Part shown: piece after piece, positions 22,247 through 32,647 of the stretch | How the letters are laid out: the number at the start of each line of letters is the position of its first letter | Numbering within the stretch: position 1 is the first letter of the stretch | From: Neopestalotiopsis rosae | Taxonomy: Eukaryota; Ascomycota; Sordariomycetes; Amphisphaeriales; Sporocadaceae | NCBI GenBank assembly: GCA_023078685.1 | Contig: JALGAS010000002.1 | Coordinates: forward strand, 2,542,001 to 2,606,000 | DNA: 64,000 bases | Direction: 5' to 3' | Program-made: the position numbers and the translations under genes | The notes under the pieces: generated by a model | Seen by the model: only the letters and a program-made list of their open reading frames with translations | The model's database searches: none | Told to the model about the DNA's origin: nothing

Positions 22247-24109
22247 ATGAAGCGTGTCGTGATCGTAGGAGCCGGTCCGTGTGGACTGGCAGCACTGAAG
22301 GAAATGAGAGAAGCTGGACACGAAGCGATACTGTTTGAAAAGTCGTCCTCGCTGGGTGGTGCTTTTGCCACTTCGGCCATTTATCCAAACTTGCACCTCA
22401 CCATCTCCAACTGGGCAATGGCGTTTTCCGACTTTCCTGATCCCACAAGGCTACGCTACTCGACAGGCGAGGACTACTTGCACTATCTGCACATGTACAC
22501 CAGACATTTCGGGCTTGAGCGCTTTATCAAGTACGAGACTGAAGTCGTCAGCGCGAGGTTGGATGGAACCACCTGGAATATAGAAACGCGTCAAAAGGCC
22601 GTCCCCGATGACGTCTCGTCACTTGTCCAGGCAGATGCTCTCATCGTTGCGACTGGAGCCAATCAGGTGCCGAAAGACACTCCAAGCAGTCTTGCGGCAT
22701 TCAGCGGGCGAATCTTACACTCAAGTCAATACGACGAATCATTCAAGTGCGATGTGGGAGAAAAGAAGCTGCGCGTGCTCGTCGTTGGTGGTGGTGAAAG
22801 CGGTTCTGACGTCTCTGCCGAACTTGGTGACTTGTCGCCAAATGTGACTCTCTGGCTGAGGAGAGCTGTTTGCGTTGGCCCTCGATACCTTACCAAGGCC
22901 AGCGAAATGGCTCAGATAGAAGCCAACAAGTCGCAAGACTTTCCCGCCAATGGCTTTCTTGAAGCCGTCACCACGAATCGCATGAGTGCCGCGCAAAACG
23001 TATACGCCTATGGCATCTGGAGGAGGATGCTGTGGCACACACCAATACTGAACACAGGCCTCAGACAAATGTGCTTAGAGTCAACCAAGGAAGACTGGGT
23101 CATGAATGATCAGGCTACATATGTGACGAAAAACCAACGACTATGCGAGGCGATCAACGACAGGCATATCGATGTACTGGTCAGCCCAGGTGTGTCAGCT
23201 CAAGGGCAAACATGCGAGTTTACTCTCGAAAGCGGCCGGAAAGTGCAGCGAGACTTTGATGTCATTGTCGTCTGTACCGGATATCGTGCCGACTTTGAAT
23301 GGCTGAAAGTCAAGGGCCTGAGCTGGGAACCCCGATCGTGGTTCCTCCACTGCTTTCCCAAAGGTTTAGGCCACTGTCTCTTCTTTGTGGGATACGCTCG
23401 TCCTCATCAAGGAGGCATTCCGGCAGTGGCTGAGATGCTATCCCGATATATAGCTTTGTTATTACTTGGTCGCCAAGTCCTGCCGGTCAATTATGCCGAC
23501 CAAGCACAGCGCGATTCCCAAGCTGCGCGCGAATACTATCACATTACCCCAAACCTCAATTCTTTGGTGGATTACAATGCCATCATGGAGAGCGTGGCAC
23601 GGCGCATCGGCTGTGAACCTCGGCTGCCGGTGCCATGCGTCGTTTTGGTTCAGATCAACCTGTTGATTACGGCGGCATTGGTAGGGCAGTGCATATGGGG
23701 CCAGGAAATCGGTAGACTCTTGCCGATGGTTGCTGTTTGGCTGGCATCCGTAGCAGGGTTCTTTCTCTATGACGACGGCTTGCTCATCAAATGGTGGTTT
23801 TACCCTCAATGGTCCGTATGGTATCGCCAACGAGGCCCAGGCGCCAGGCCGGAATATATTTCTCACGTGCTGAACCGCGTGGGGCTGATGCGATCAACCA
23901 AGATCAATGCTGGCTTTGTGTTGCTGGTCAGCTGGAGTATCCCGACATATTATCTCCAGCAGCTGTTGAACTTGGTGCTCTTTGTGGCGCACGTCATTCT
24001 TGAGACACTTGGTCTATCTTTTCCCAAGGCCTGGGGAGGTTTGTGGCGCCCGAAGCTTTTCGTTTTGCATAGTAATCCATGGAGAATCAGCGACCTTATC
24101 ATGCCTTGA
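22247..24109 (+). CDS. Flavin-containing monooxygenase with C-terminal membrane region
   Basis: Class B flavoprotein monooxygenase that uses FAD and NADPH to hydroxylate or N/S-oxidise a small molecule. 620 residues, no intron. FAD-binding GAGPCG lies at residues 8-13. The FMO signature FSGRILHSSQYD (FxGxxxHxxxY with a His-Ser) is at about 151-162, NADPH-binding GGGESG at about 181-186, and the DVIVVCTGYR segment near 340. The usual fungal enzyme ends near 500. This one continues with hydrophobic stretches (VVLVQINLLITAALVGQ, LPMVAVWLASVAGFFLY, INAGFVLLVSWSIPTYYL) that look like membrane helices, so it is probably anchored in the ER or another membrane (inference). The start is the first ATG directly before the RVVIVGAG strand. 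It is divergent from the O-methyltransferase. Confidence 0.9.
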   Translation: MKRVVIVGAGPCGLAALKEMREAGHEAILFEKSSSLGGAFATSAIYPNLHLTISNWAMAFSDFPDPTRLRYSTGEDYLHYLHMYTRHFGLERFIKYETEVVSARLDGTTWNIETRQKAVPDDVSSLVQADALIVATGANQVPKDTPSSLAAFSGRILHSSQYDESFKCDVGEKKLRVLVVGGGESGSDVSAELGDLSPNVTLWLRRAVCVGPRYLTKASEMAQIEANKSQDFPANGFLEAVTTNRMSAAQNVYAYGIWRRMLWHTPILNTGLRQMCLESTKEDWVMNDQATYVTKNQRLCEAINDRHIDVLVSPGVSAQGQTCEFTLESGRKVQRDFDVIVVCTGYRADFEWLKVKGLSWEPRSWFLHCFPKGLGHCLFFVGYARPHQGGIPAVAEMLSRYIALLLLGRQVLPVNYADQAQRDSQAAREYYHITPNLNSLVDYNAIMESVARRIGCEPRLPVPCVVLVQINLLITAALVGQCIWGQEIGRLLPMVAVWLASVAGFFLYDDGLLIKWWFYPQWSVWYRQRGPGARPEYISHVLNRVGLMRSTKINAGFVLLVSWSIPTYYLQQLLNLVLFVAHVILETLGLSFPKAWGGLWRPKLFVLHSNPWRISDLIMP

Positions 24110-24875
24110 TCATACGGAGAGTCGAGACCATGACACGGCAGTGGGACACGAGGAGGAGACTGGATTAACGTTAGCTCTTGCGGCCGGCGCGGACCGCCCT
24201 TTGTCGAAGTATAAAGATGAGGTGATTGGCATAGTATCTTTCTGGCATCTACAGATTGGTAATTCAACAGACGTATTTCTTTCAAAAAGCTCAAATGTCC
24301 AAGCTCTCTCTACAAAAGTTACATTTTGCGTTTGCAATGGACAGATGGGGTATGTAAGATGTCGGGAAAAGAAAGTCACCAATCGTGAATGTCTGATGTC
24401 TGGTGATCAAATGCGCGACTAATCATATGGTAAAATAACATTTGACCTGACCCCTGTCCGCCAGATGACTAAGATAAGACCAAAAGCTGCTTCAATGACG
24501 GCAGGTTCCACCTAGCCAACCGGAGCATTTCCTTCAAAGCCCCGATCGATGCTCTTTCCTCTCTTTTGGATTTATCTCATTCATCCACGGAAGGGAGGGA
24601 GCTCAACCCAACCCAACCCACCTTGTCAACCACTTACCATCTACATTCCACCGTTGTTTGTTGTTGTGTGGTCATGTCGACATCTTTTGGTTGTCTTCAA
24701 ATTACACTGTGCACCAAGACTATGATATGAGAGCCACACGTCGTCCAAAAGCCGAATCGTGAAATAAAGGGAGAGCCGGCTCCCGGGGGGACTCCCAAAA
24801 CAGCTACGCGAAGCTCCACTCACATCGTCGCATGCGTCTGCCTTTACAGGGAGGAGCTTCAAGAGACACCAAATC
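24110..24875. other. Intergenic region between FMO and 2EXR gene
   Basis: Holds the 3' end of the monooxygenase transcript and the promoter and leader of the next gene, both on the + strand. No supported frame seen. A CCCAACCCAACCCA run near 24605-24620 is the only repeat noted. Confidence 0.55.
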
Positions 24876-25901
24876 ATGGCAGCCGGACCTGTCAATTCCA
24901 GATTTTGGTTGAGATTTCAAGTGCACAGCGATGGTCTAGTGCCGCCTGCCTCGACGATTCCCGAGTCGTCATTCCCTCAGTTTCAACAGCTACCGGCAGA
25001 GCTGCGCCTACAGATATGGAGCCATCTCTTATTGCCCCGGATCATTTTGATAACTTGTCAAGATCACGAGACGGCCTCGGAAGCTGACTCGGAACTCACT
25101 GCGCGACCCTCGTGCCGCCTCGTGCCAGCTCTGCTCCACGTAAACCACGAAGCCCGGACCGTGGCGCTGGGACACTACGAGCTGGCTTTTGGGTGGAAAG
25201 TGCCGACTGTTCTGGCAGATCTCGACGTGTTGCCGCAATCGCCGCATGCTCATGAAGAACCTCTAGGCATTGTCACTCCTCAGTGGACTGAGCCACGGAT
25301 CTATTTCAACTTTGAGCAGGATGCTCTGTTCCTGCTGGGCGAGCTGGAACCATGCACGTCAGCGGGATTCAACAGTCCAATGACCTACTTTCTCGACCGG
25401 GAGGAAACCAAGCGTGTCAAGAAAGTGGCCGTTGCATTTCGTGCATTGAGGCACGGCGAAAGCGGATCGCAACAAGTCTTTGGAACTCTATTCCATGTGG
25501 TGGACCGCATCAAGCCGGCAAACGGCCGGGTACTGATCTGTGTCACCGAAGGCGATGAGTTGACGCACGCTCTTATGGGTGGCGAGGCTCCTCTGGTTCC
25601 TGGTGCAATGGATTATGCGACAAGACGAAGGTTGAGCAGGGCCAGACATCATGACGGGCCCAACGATGTGATTATGAGCACAATAGGGAGGCTCAGCCTG
25701 GACGACGAGGTCGATCGACGTGAGATTCTGGAACGGTACCAAAGGCACGATGCCACTCCACGTACCCAGGAGGAGAATATCGTTCAGCAGATCTGGCAAA
25801 ACTGGTTTCGAGGCAGCTTGTTGTCGTCCAGTTTGACCAACATGAAATTCTGGCTAATTCGAGAAGGGGAACTGGGTAAACATATTAGAGAGGCCATTTG
25901 A
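24876..25901 (+). CDS. 2EXR-domain protein
   Basis: 341 residues, single exon, start ATG with context AAATCATGG. Residues about 30-90 carry FPQFQQLPAELRLQIWSHLLLPRIILI followed by LVPALLHVNHEARTVALGHYELAF. This is the 2EXR domain, expanded in filamentous ascomycetes and of unknown molecular function; it is F-box-like in wording (LPxELRxxIW) and often found near self/non-self recognition or accessory genes. The middle part (IYFNFEQDALFLLGE, KRVKKVAVAFRAL) matches the usual continuation. The C-terminal third is charged and unassigned. It sits 766 bases after the monooxygenase on the same strand; any functional link is speculation. Confidence 0.85.
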   Translation: MAAGPVNSRFWLRFQVHSDGLVPPASTIPESSFPQFQQLPAELRLQIWSHLLLPRIILITCQDHETASEADSELTARPSCRLVPALLHVNHEARTVALGHYELAFGWKVPTVLADLDVLPQSPHAHEEPLGIVTPQWTEPRIYFNFEQDALFLLGELEPCTSAGFNSPMTYFLDREETKRVKKVAVAFRALRHGESGSQQVFGTLFHVVDRIKPANGRVLICVTEGDELTHALMGGEAPLVPGAMDYATRRRLSRARHHDGPNDVIMSTIGRLSLDDEVDRREILERYQRHDATPRTQEENIVQQIWQNWFRGSLLSSSLTNMKFWLIREGELGKHIREAI

Positions 25902-28900
25902 ACTTGAAGAATGGCCGCCTCTCATATTCCACATGATGCCCTCTTTCATTCAATCTGGAAATATAATAAATGCATAATTCATGGTAGCTTCATGGCAGCG
26001 TATAAACTCGCAGCATTTCATCTGGGTGGGCCGCTGAATAACCAGCACGCACATGATCAACGTAGAGAGAATAAAAACCAAAGCGCTCCTCAGCGGTGCG
26101 TTCTGAAGCTGACTGTCCAGGATAAAGTTGAGAATGCAATGTCCAGACTAAGATCCTAGAAGATCATAATTGGATAGTGCAGTTCTTTGCAATCCGTGTT
26201 TTCGACAGCGAATGATATACCTTCACCGAAGTTCAATATGACACTGTGATGGGCAAATCGAGACAGCATACGTATCGGCTGGCCCCTTCAGGCGGCCAGG
26301 GTTTTATGATAAGATATCCTTAGCCTTGTGCTCATGGACTGCCATCATCGGTATATTTTTGCGATATTGACAGAGTGAAATAGCGTCTGTGAATGAAGAT
26401 GCCGTTTCAGTCAATTTCGATGTTGACTTGAACATGACTCCAACATTAAGACGGCAGACTCGTGTGTCCCACTGTCATAGATTCCGGCAGCTGACACGGA
26501 TCATGAGCCGCGGCGGCAAAACCAACCAGGAGCTCAGGTTGGTGTTCCTAGCGGGTATGTTAGACATTGGACACCGAACCATGGGATACAATTTGGGGTT
26601 GTGCAGTCTTCTCATGGTCGCCGTGGTCACTGATCAATCCTCGACCTCATGGTTTTACAGCTCTAGACAATGCTAAGTCAATGCAGGATTGATTTCACAA
26701 GAATTTGGTGTAAGAAGGGAATTGATGTTTACCTACGTTTGCTAGTTTAGCTATGTAGGTACCTGTAGCTCAAGGCAGTCCTGTCTTACTCACTCACGTA
26801 CTTGGCACCCCGCAATATTGTGGCACATGCGTAAATAGATATGGAGGCACACTTCTACTTGTACCATGGTCTTGCGACGAAAGTCTTGGCAACACAATGC
26901 TCAAAAGGGTCGTCCCACATGTCAAAAACTGATGTGCCTCGTCATGAGCAAGCAAAGTTCCATCTGTCCATCCAACACTATCCATCCATCCATTCATTCA
27001 GGTGGGACCTGGCCTGGGGGTAGGCTGGGTAGGTATTCCATGCGTCTGGCGTTCAATATGAGTGGATTGAGTTACCCCGGATCCCGTGTCCACCCTTCAA
27101 AGCCCTGCCAAATCTACATACATTACGCACTACTTGGGTACGTACCTTGCCTGGGAGCACTGAGGCTACTGGAGGGGCAGCACATGGACTTGACACCCGC
27201 CCGACAGAGCTCTCACCTATGATCTACCACCTATTGTCACTCACTCACAGTAACAGCCAGGTTGCAAGGTCTAGGCAATGACGCACCCCTGGACTTTGGC
27301 TGGGAGATCGAGACGGGCTTTAGCGTTAGGCATGGACACCCTTCTACAAATCACTCGCCAATTGGGAAAGATGATGTTGTTGCAAGCAAGACTTATCCCC
27401 AAGCCAAGTTGAAAAGGGAGCGAGGAGATTTGAATACCAACCAGCTGGCAGTACTTATTTATTATATAACAATCCCACCTACCAGCTACTCGTTCGGGCG
27501 CTTCCTGTTCCCACTTTCGTCAGCTGAGTTTGCGTTGGCCTCTATCTTTTTGCTCGATCCGCGCGCGCCGTTTCGCTTCTGCAAGGTAAGTCGCCAAAAT
27601 CAGCGAACCCAGCTACCTTGCAAGACCTTGTACCCTGCGCCCAAGCCAACCCGCCCGAAGCCAATACCAATACCAAAAAAAAGTCGACAACCAATATCCA
27701 GGAACCCGCCCCCGTCTTCCCGCTAGCCAACCACGAGACATCCATCTGCCCGAAGCTCCTCGAGAGTCAAGACAATCGATCGGCCAGAAAGTCTTGCAGT
27801 CTTGTCAACCTTACCTAGGTAAACCGTCGGGCCACCCACGTTTTGCGCCAACTCTTGACTCTTTGGCTTCCCTACCTGCGCTACATACGCTACACTGCCC
27901 TACCCTCGATTGAAGCGCGTGGGGTTAATATTGGCACCAAACTTCCGTATGCCCTCGAAGTCACGCCAGGTGGATCCTCTGACCTGATTGAAACTCTACG
28001 TACTGTACTGTACCTACCTACGTTACCTGCCCCCCGTCAGCAGCAGCTGCGTGCTTGTTTTTTTTGGCCGGGCCCACGGCTCTGGATGAGACAAGACAGC
28101 ATAGGACTGACTACCTTCTGGAGTGCTCCAAAGGTACAGGTGGGCTGCGTCAACGGCGCGTGCATTCACTCATCTTGGGCTTGCTGCTGGCCTGTGCCGC
28201 TTGGAATATACTAAGGTAGCCGGGGAAAAAGCCAAGCCTCACATGTGAATCATCAAAGAGGGCCAGTTCCATCTACCTACTACTGTACTCTGGCTATGCT
28301 CTGGTCCTGGTCTGCTTAGAGATCTGATCCCTCACTCCGGAGACAATCGCCGTCATAACACCATCAATTCCCGAGCCGTTTCGGATATTGATTTGAATTC
28401 CTAACCGACTGGTGATTTGACACAAAGAGACACAGAAAGAGAAGAACTCTCTGTAAGAATAGACAGAAGTATTCGACACGACACATCAGCGCTCACCCTG
28501 TGGCTGTCTATCTAATTCATATCGACGGCACGCAACGTTAACGGGATTTTATCTATCTATCCAATCCATCCATCTATCTGCCAATTCTTCCGTCTCTTGA
28601 TTGCTACATACCCACCACTACTACGATATACATTGCGACATCAACCTCGCAATGCTTTGGCCCGAACACTTTGGTCGTCTCACTGTATCAGAAACTAACG
28701 CAGTCACGGTACGTCTAGACTCGATTTCCTTTGCCTCGTCCCTGATATCTTTATCCAGCTCTCGGCAGATTGGCACTGCACTGCCTGCATGGCCAGATTT
28801 ATCTATCGTCGGCTCTGCGGATGACCTTTCCATCCCCGGCCCAAGACAACCCTCATGACCAATCATGTTGCCCACACGCCATTCTTGCTTGCTGAAACCA

Positions 28901-29439
28901 TATCCGTCCGTCTGTCTACCTTACCTGTCTGGCTATGCGCTGCTATTGCGTGTTTCTTCAAGTACCCACACACTACTACAAATCTTCTTTTCGTTTCTTA
29001 TGCTTCTCTGCCTACCTTCTCTCTAGGTACAGAATAAGACGGGAACTCAGCTCTGTTCTGCTTCTGCTTCTGCTTCTTCTACTTTCAGAGTTCAAGTGCT
29101 CGCAGTAGTGGACCCGCCCTTCGTCATTAAGATATCCACGATCTCTCACTAATAAGCCTCGGGCGGCTTTTATACCCTGCACAATCCCCTGACCTTACCC
29201 AGGCACATGGTTTATCTTGTGTTGCCTTCTCTCATGTCCATAATATCCATTGGCCCATTCTCATTTATTCATTCATACCCGACGCTATTGATGTTCGCGA
29301 CTCTCTAGTGGGATGCCATCTTATTGTCTGCAAGACTGCCACTACTTCTACCGCACAGCTCTGCGCGGTTTGAATATTAGCACCTCCGTCTCCCCATTAT
29401 ATGCATGAGTGCCGAGGCTATCCATAGCACTAACCCATC
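25902..29439. other. 3.5 kb gene-free stretch ahead of carnitine acetyltransferase
   Basis: No gene supported. Open frames are short and without domains. The right-hand part (about 28500-29439) is pyrimidine-rich with TATC/CATC simple repeats (28550-28585) and CTTCTGCTTCTGCTTCT-like runs (29055-29080), as in a long fungal promoter and leader. TACCTAC words occur near 26731, 26755 and 28013. A possible 5' splice site (GCAAGGTAAGT) near 27585 hints at an untranslated exon, unproven. Confidence 0.5.
29401..29427 (+). promoter_or_regulatory. Eight-codon upstream ORF before carnitine acetyltransferase
   Basis: ATGCATGAG...TAG encodes MHECRGYP and stops 12 bases before the ATG at 29440. If present in the mature leader it would be translated first. 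The transcription start is unknown, so its role is inference. Confidence 0.4.
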
Positions 29440-32109
29440 ATGCCAACTCAAGTTCGTATATTTGCTATGCCAAAGTCTCTTGGTGAGACTCTAGCTAGCA
29501 GTAAGCCATCTTCGATACCACGCTCTCTGCCCGACCTACCCAACGGCAAGGACATCCAATCTTCACCACAAAAGCACAGCCCTACATTATCCGCCATGGA
29601 CGAATCACCAAAACCCGAGGGCGTCACCTATGCCGGCCAGGACTCTCTTCCCAAGCTGCCTATTCCTGATCTGGAACATACGTGCGAGAAATATCTTGCC
29701 GCACTCAAGCCACTTCAAGGCACAAGAGAGCACCGTGAGACCAAACATGCCGTCCAAGAATTTTTAAAGCACGACGGTCCTGGTCTTCAGGAGAAGCTAC
29801 AGAAGTATGCCGTTGGCAAGACTAGTTATATTGAACAATTCTGTAAGTCCACTCGAACCATGATTGATCATCTAGCAATGATACACAGACTCACTCGTCT
29901 ATAGGGTACGACTCGTATCTCAACTTCGACAACCCCGTCGTTTTGAACTTGAATCCATTCTTCCTTCTAGAGGATGATCCGACACCAGCACGGAATAATC
30001 AAGTCACACGCGCTGCATCTCTTGTAGTATCAGCACTGGAATTTGTGAGAGCAGTACGTCTGGAAGAGCTACCACCAGACACTCTCAGAGGCAAGCCACT
30101 CGATATGTACCAATATTCCAGACTCTTTGGAACGTCAAGAGTGCCGACAGAACACGGTTGCCAAATCGAACAAGACACGGATTCAAAGCATCTGGTTGTC
30201 CTTTGTCATGGACAATTTTACTGGTTCGATGTATTGGATGACCAAAATGATCTCATCATGACTGAGAAAGATTTGAGCATCAATCTTCAGACCATCATTG
30301 ATGACGCCGCACAGACACCCATTCAAGATGCCGCAAAAGGCGCCCTGGGCATCCTCAGTACGGAAAACCGAAAGATTTGGTCCGGGCTGAGAGATACTCT
30401 CACTCGAGAAGAAGGATCCAATAACGCAGACTGCCTGGGAATCGTTGACTCGGCCTTGTTCATGCTTTGTCTCGATTACACGGAGCCCGATACTGCTGCC
30501 AAGCTCTGCCAGAACATGCTATGCGGAACGAGTCAAGTAGAAAAGGGCGTTCAGATCGGTACTTGCATCAACAGGTGGTACGATAAGTTGCAAATCATTG
30601 TTTGCAAGAACGGAAGCGCTGGCATCAATTTCGAACACACTGGTGTTGACGGTCACACGGTGCTACGATTTGCCAGCGATGTATATACAGACACCATATT
30701 GCGTTTCGCCAGGACCATCAACGGCAAAGCACCAAGCTTGTGGAAGACGACCAGCCCTGACCCTTCCAAGCGAGACCCGGAGAGCTTTGGAGATGTCAAC
30801 ACCACGCCTCACAAGCTCGAATGGGACATGCTTCCAGAACTCAATGTTGCAGTGCGATTCGCCGAGACGAGACTAGCCGACCTCATTGTACAAAACGAGT
30901 TTGAGTGCCTAGATTTCAGCGGCTATGGCAAGAACTTCATTACATCCATGGGATTCTCACCTGATGCTTTTGTCCAAATGGCCTTCCAGGCTGCCTATTA
31001 TGGCTTGTACGGACGAGTTGAGTGCACCTACGAGCCTTCCATGACCAAGATGTTCCTCCATGGACGTACCGAAGCCATTCGATCAGTGACAGAGGACTCT
31101 GTCAACTTTGTACAGACGTTCTGGGCAGACCACCCCGCCGAAGCAAAAGTGGAAGCTCTGCGCAAGGCCACTCAAAAGCATGTGGAAAACACCAAGGACT
31201 GTGCCATGGCCAAGGGCTGCGACAGACATCTGTATGCGCTATTTTGTGTCTGGCAAAAGTTCGTCGACGAACAGAATGGTGGATCATTCAGCGACTACTC
31301 AAGTCAGATCGACTCGGGATCAGACAGAGACTGGTCCTCTCCCGTTGGAAGCCCAGCCAACGAGTCCGTGATATCCGCCGACGATGAGACAAGAACTAGA
31401 AACCGTGGTGACAGCACAGGTTCGAGATCGCGAGACCACCCAGTACCGTCGCTCTTCACGGACCCCGGCTGGGACAAGCTCAACACGACGATCTTGTCAA
31501 CTTCCAACTGCGGTAACCCGTCCCTGCGGCACTTTGGCTTTGGCCCCACGTCCGGAGACGGCTTCGGCATAGGCTACATCATCAAGGACGACGGCATCTC
31601 CATCTCGGTGGCGAGCAAGCACCGGCAGACCAAGCGCTTCGTCGACGCCCTCGAGAGCTACCTGCTCGAGATCCGCCGCGTGCTGCGCATCACCAACCGC
31701 CGCGCCACCTCGACCAAGCAGACGCGCGCCCGCGAGATTGACCACGCCAAAGTCAAGACGGGCAGCCGCCTCAAGGCCCGCGGCCGCATGATTACCGGCA
31801 CCGAGGCCATTCGCCGTGAGGCCCGCTCCGCTGCCGGCACGCGGTCGCCTACCGAGGATAGCATGGCCACGAGTGAGGATGATGAACTTGGAGGCTGTAG
31901 GTTTTCCCATGCTCTTTTTTTTTTTTTCTTGTTCAAATTTGATGGACTTGAAGCTAACTATATATCGAACAGACGGTTTCTTTGATGCTGGCATGCTATT
32001 ACAAGCCCTCAAGGCCCGGGGCGAGGCTTTGGATAACGGAGAAGCTAAGGCTTCAGAAAAGGCTCGACGGCGGGATGTGGGAAAGAAGTTGAGACTGGTA
32101 GAGTATTAA
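29440..32109 (+). CDS. Carnitine O-acetyltransferase, YAT/FacC-type
   Basis: Transfers acetyl groups between CoA and carnitine so acetyl units can move between compartments, needed on acetate and similar carbon sources. Model: join(29440..29842, 29905..31896, 31973..32109), 843 residues; introns of 62 and 76 bases with CTAAC-type branch in the second. Visible: N-terminal KLPIPDLEHTCEKYLAALKPL and the choline/carnitine acyltransferase opening WYDSYLNFDNPVVLNLNPFF. Further on are DMYQYSRLFGTSRVP (substrate tunnel) and the catalytic His in INFEHTGVDGHT (about residue 380). STSNCGNPSLRHFGFGPTSGDGFGIGY lies in the C-terminal half. It has no clear mitochondrial presequence and lacks a peroxisomal SKL end (it ends in EY), supporting a cytosolic FacC/YAT2-type enzyme rather than CAT2. 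The C-terminal 150 residues are charged and disordered. ATGs at 29467 and 29596 are alternative starts. Confidence 0.9.
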
Positions 32110-32647
32110 ATTGGGCGGCGTCCAACAAGATTTGGTTATGGCTCTTTTCTATACATAAGTCGATTAAGCGATATGGGAGGTAGTCTGATTTCATCACAAA
32201 TAGCACCTTTTTATGTATTGTCACATTTGTTCGTTTCCATTGGTCTAAGAGAGGACTCGGCCTTTTGAATCTAGACGAAAATAGGTAGGTATTGATTTGA
32301 GCCAAGCTCAAGTCAGCCTTCGCCACGCCTACTATAGTGACAATCATTATTGATTATTATACACGGTATCATATCAGACACCCTTCTAAACAATAAATCT
32401 CTTCTTTGTGAAGCAAACTCCCCCAAAATCGTCGCGTCATACCCATGCCAAAATGCTAGCTTTTAGTGATTCGTTGGAGCAACCAATTCCCCCAACACCT
32501 AAAAAGAACAAAAAAAAAAGGATTCAAGAGATAGTAGGGTGGATGTCGAGGAGCACTCGAGGCGGACGATTATACAATAATCAGAAGCAAAAAAAAAAAA
32601 AAAAATGTATAGGGGGAAAGTGTAAAGAGAGAAAGGAGATGATAGTA
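32110..32647. other. Convergent 3' flank with poly-A tracts
   Basis: Tail-to-tail spacer of 538 bases. It contains a 17-base A run at 32589-32605 and a shorter one near 32508-32519. No gene supported; presumably the 3' untranslated regions of both neighbours. Confidence 0.6.
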
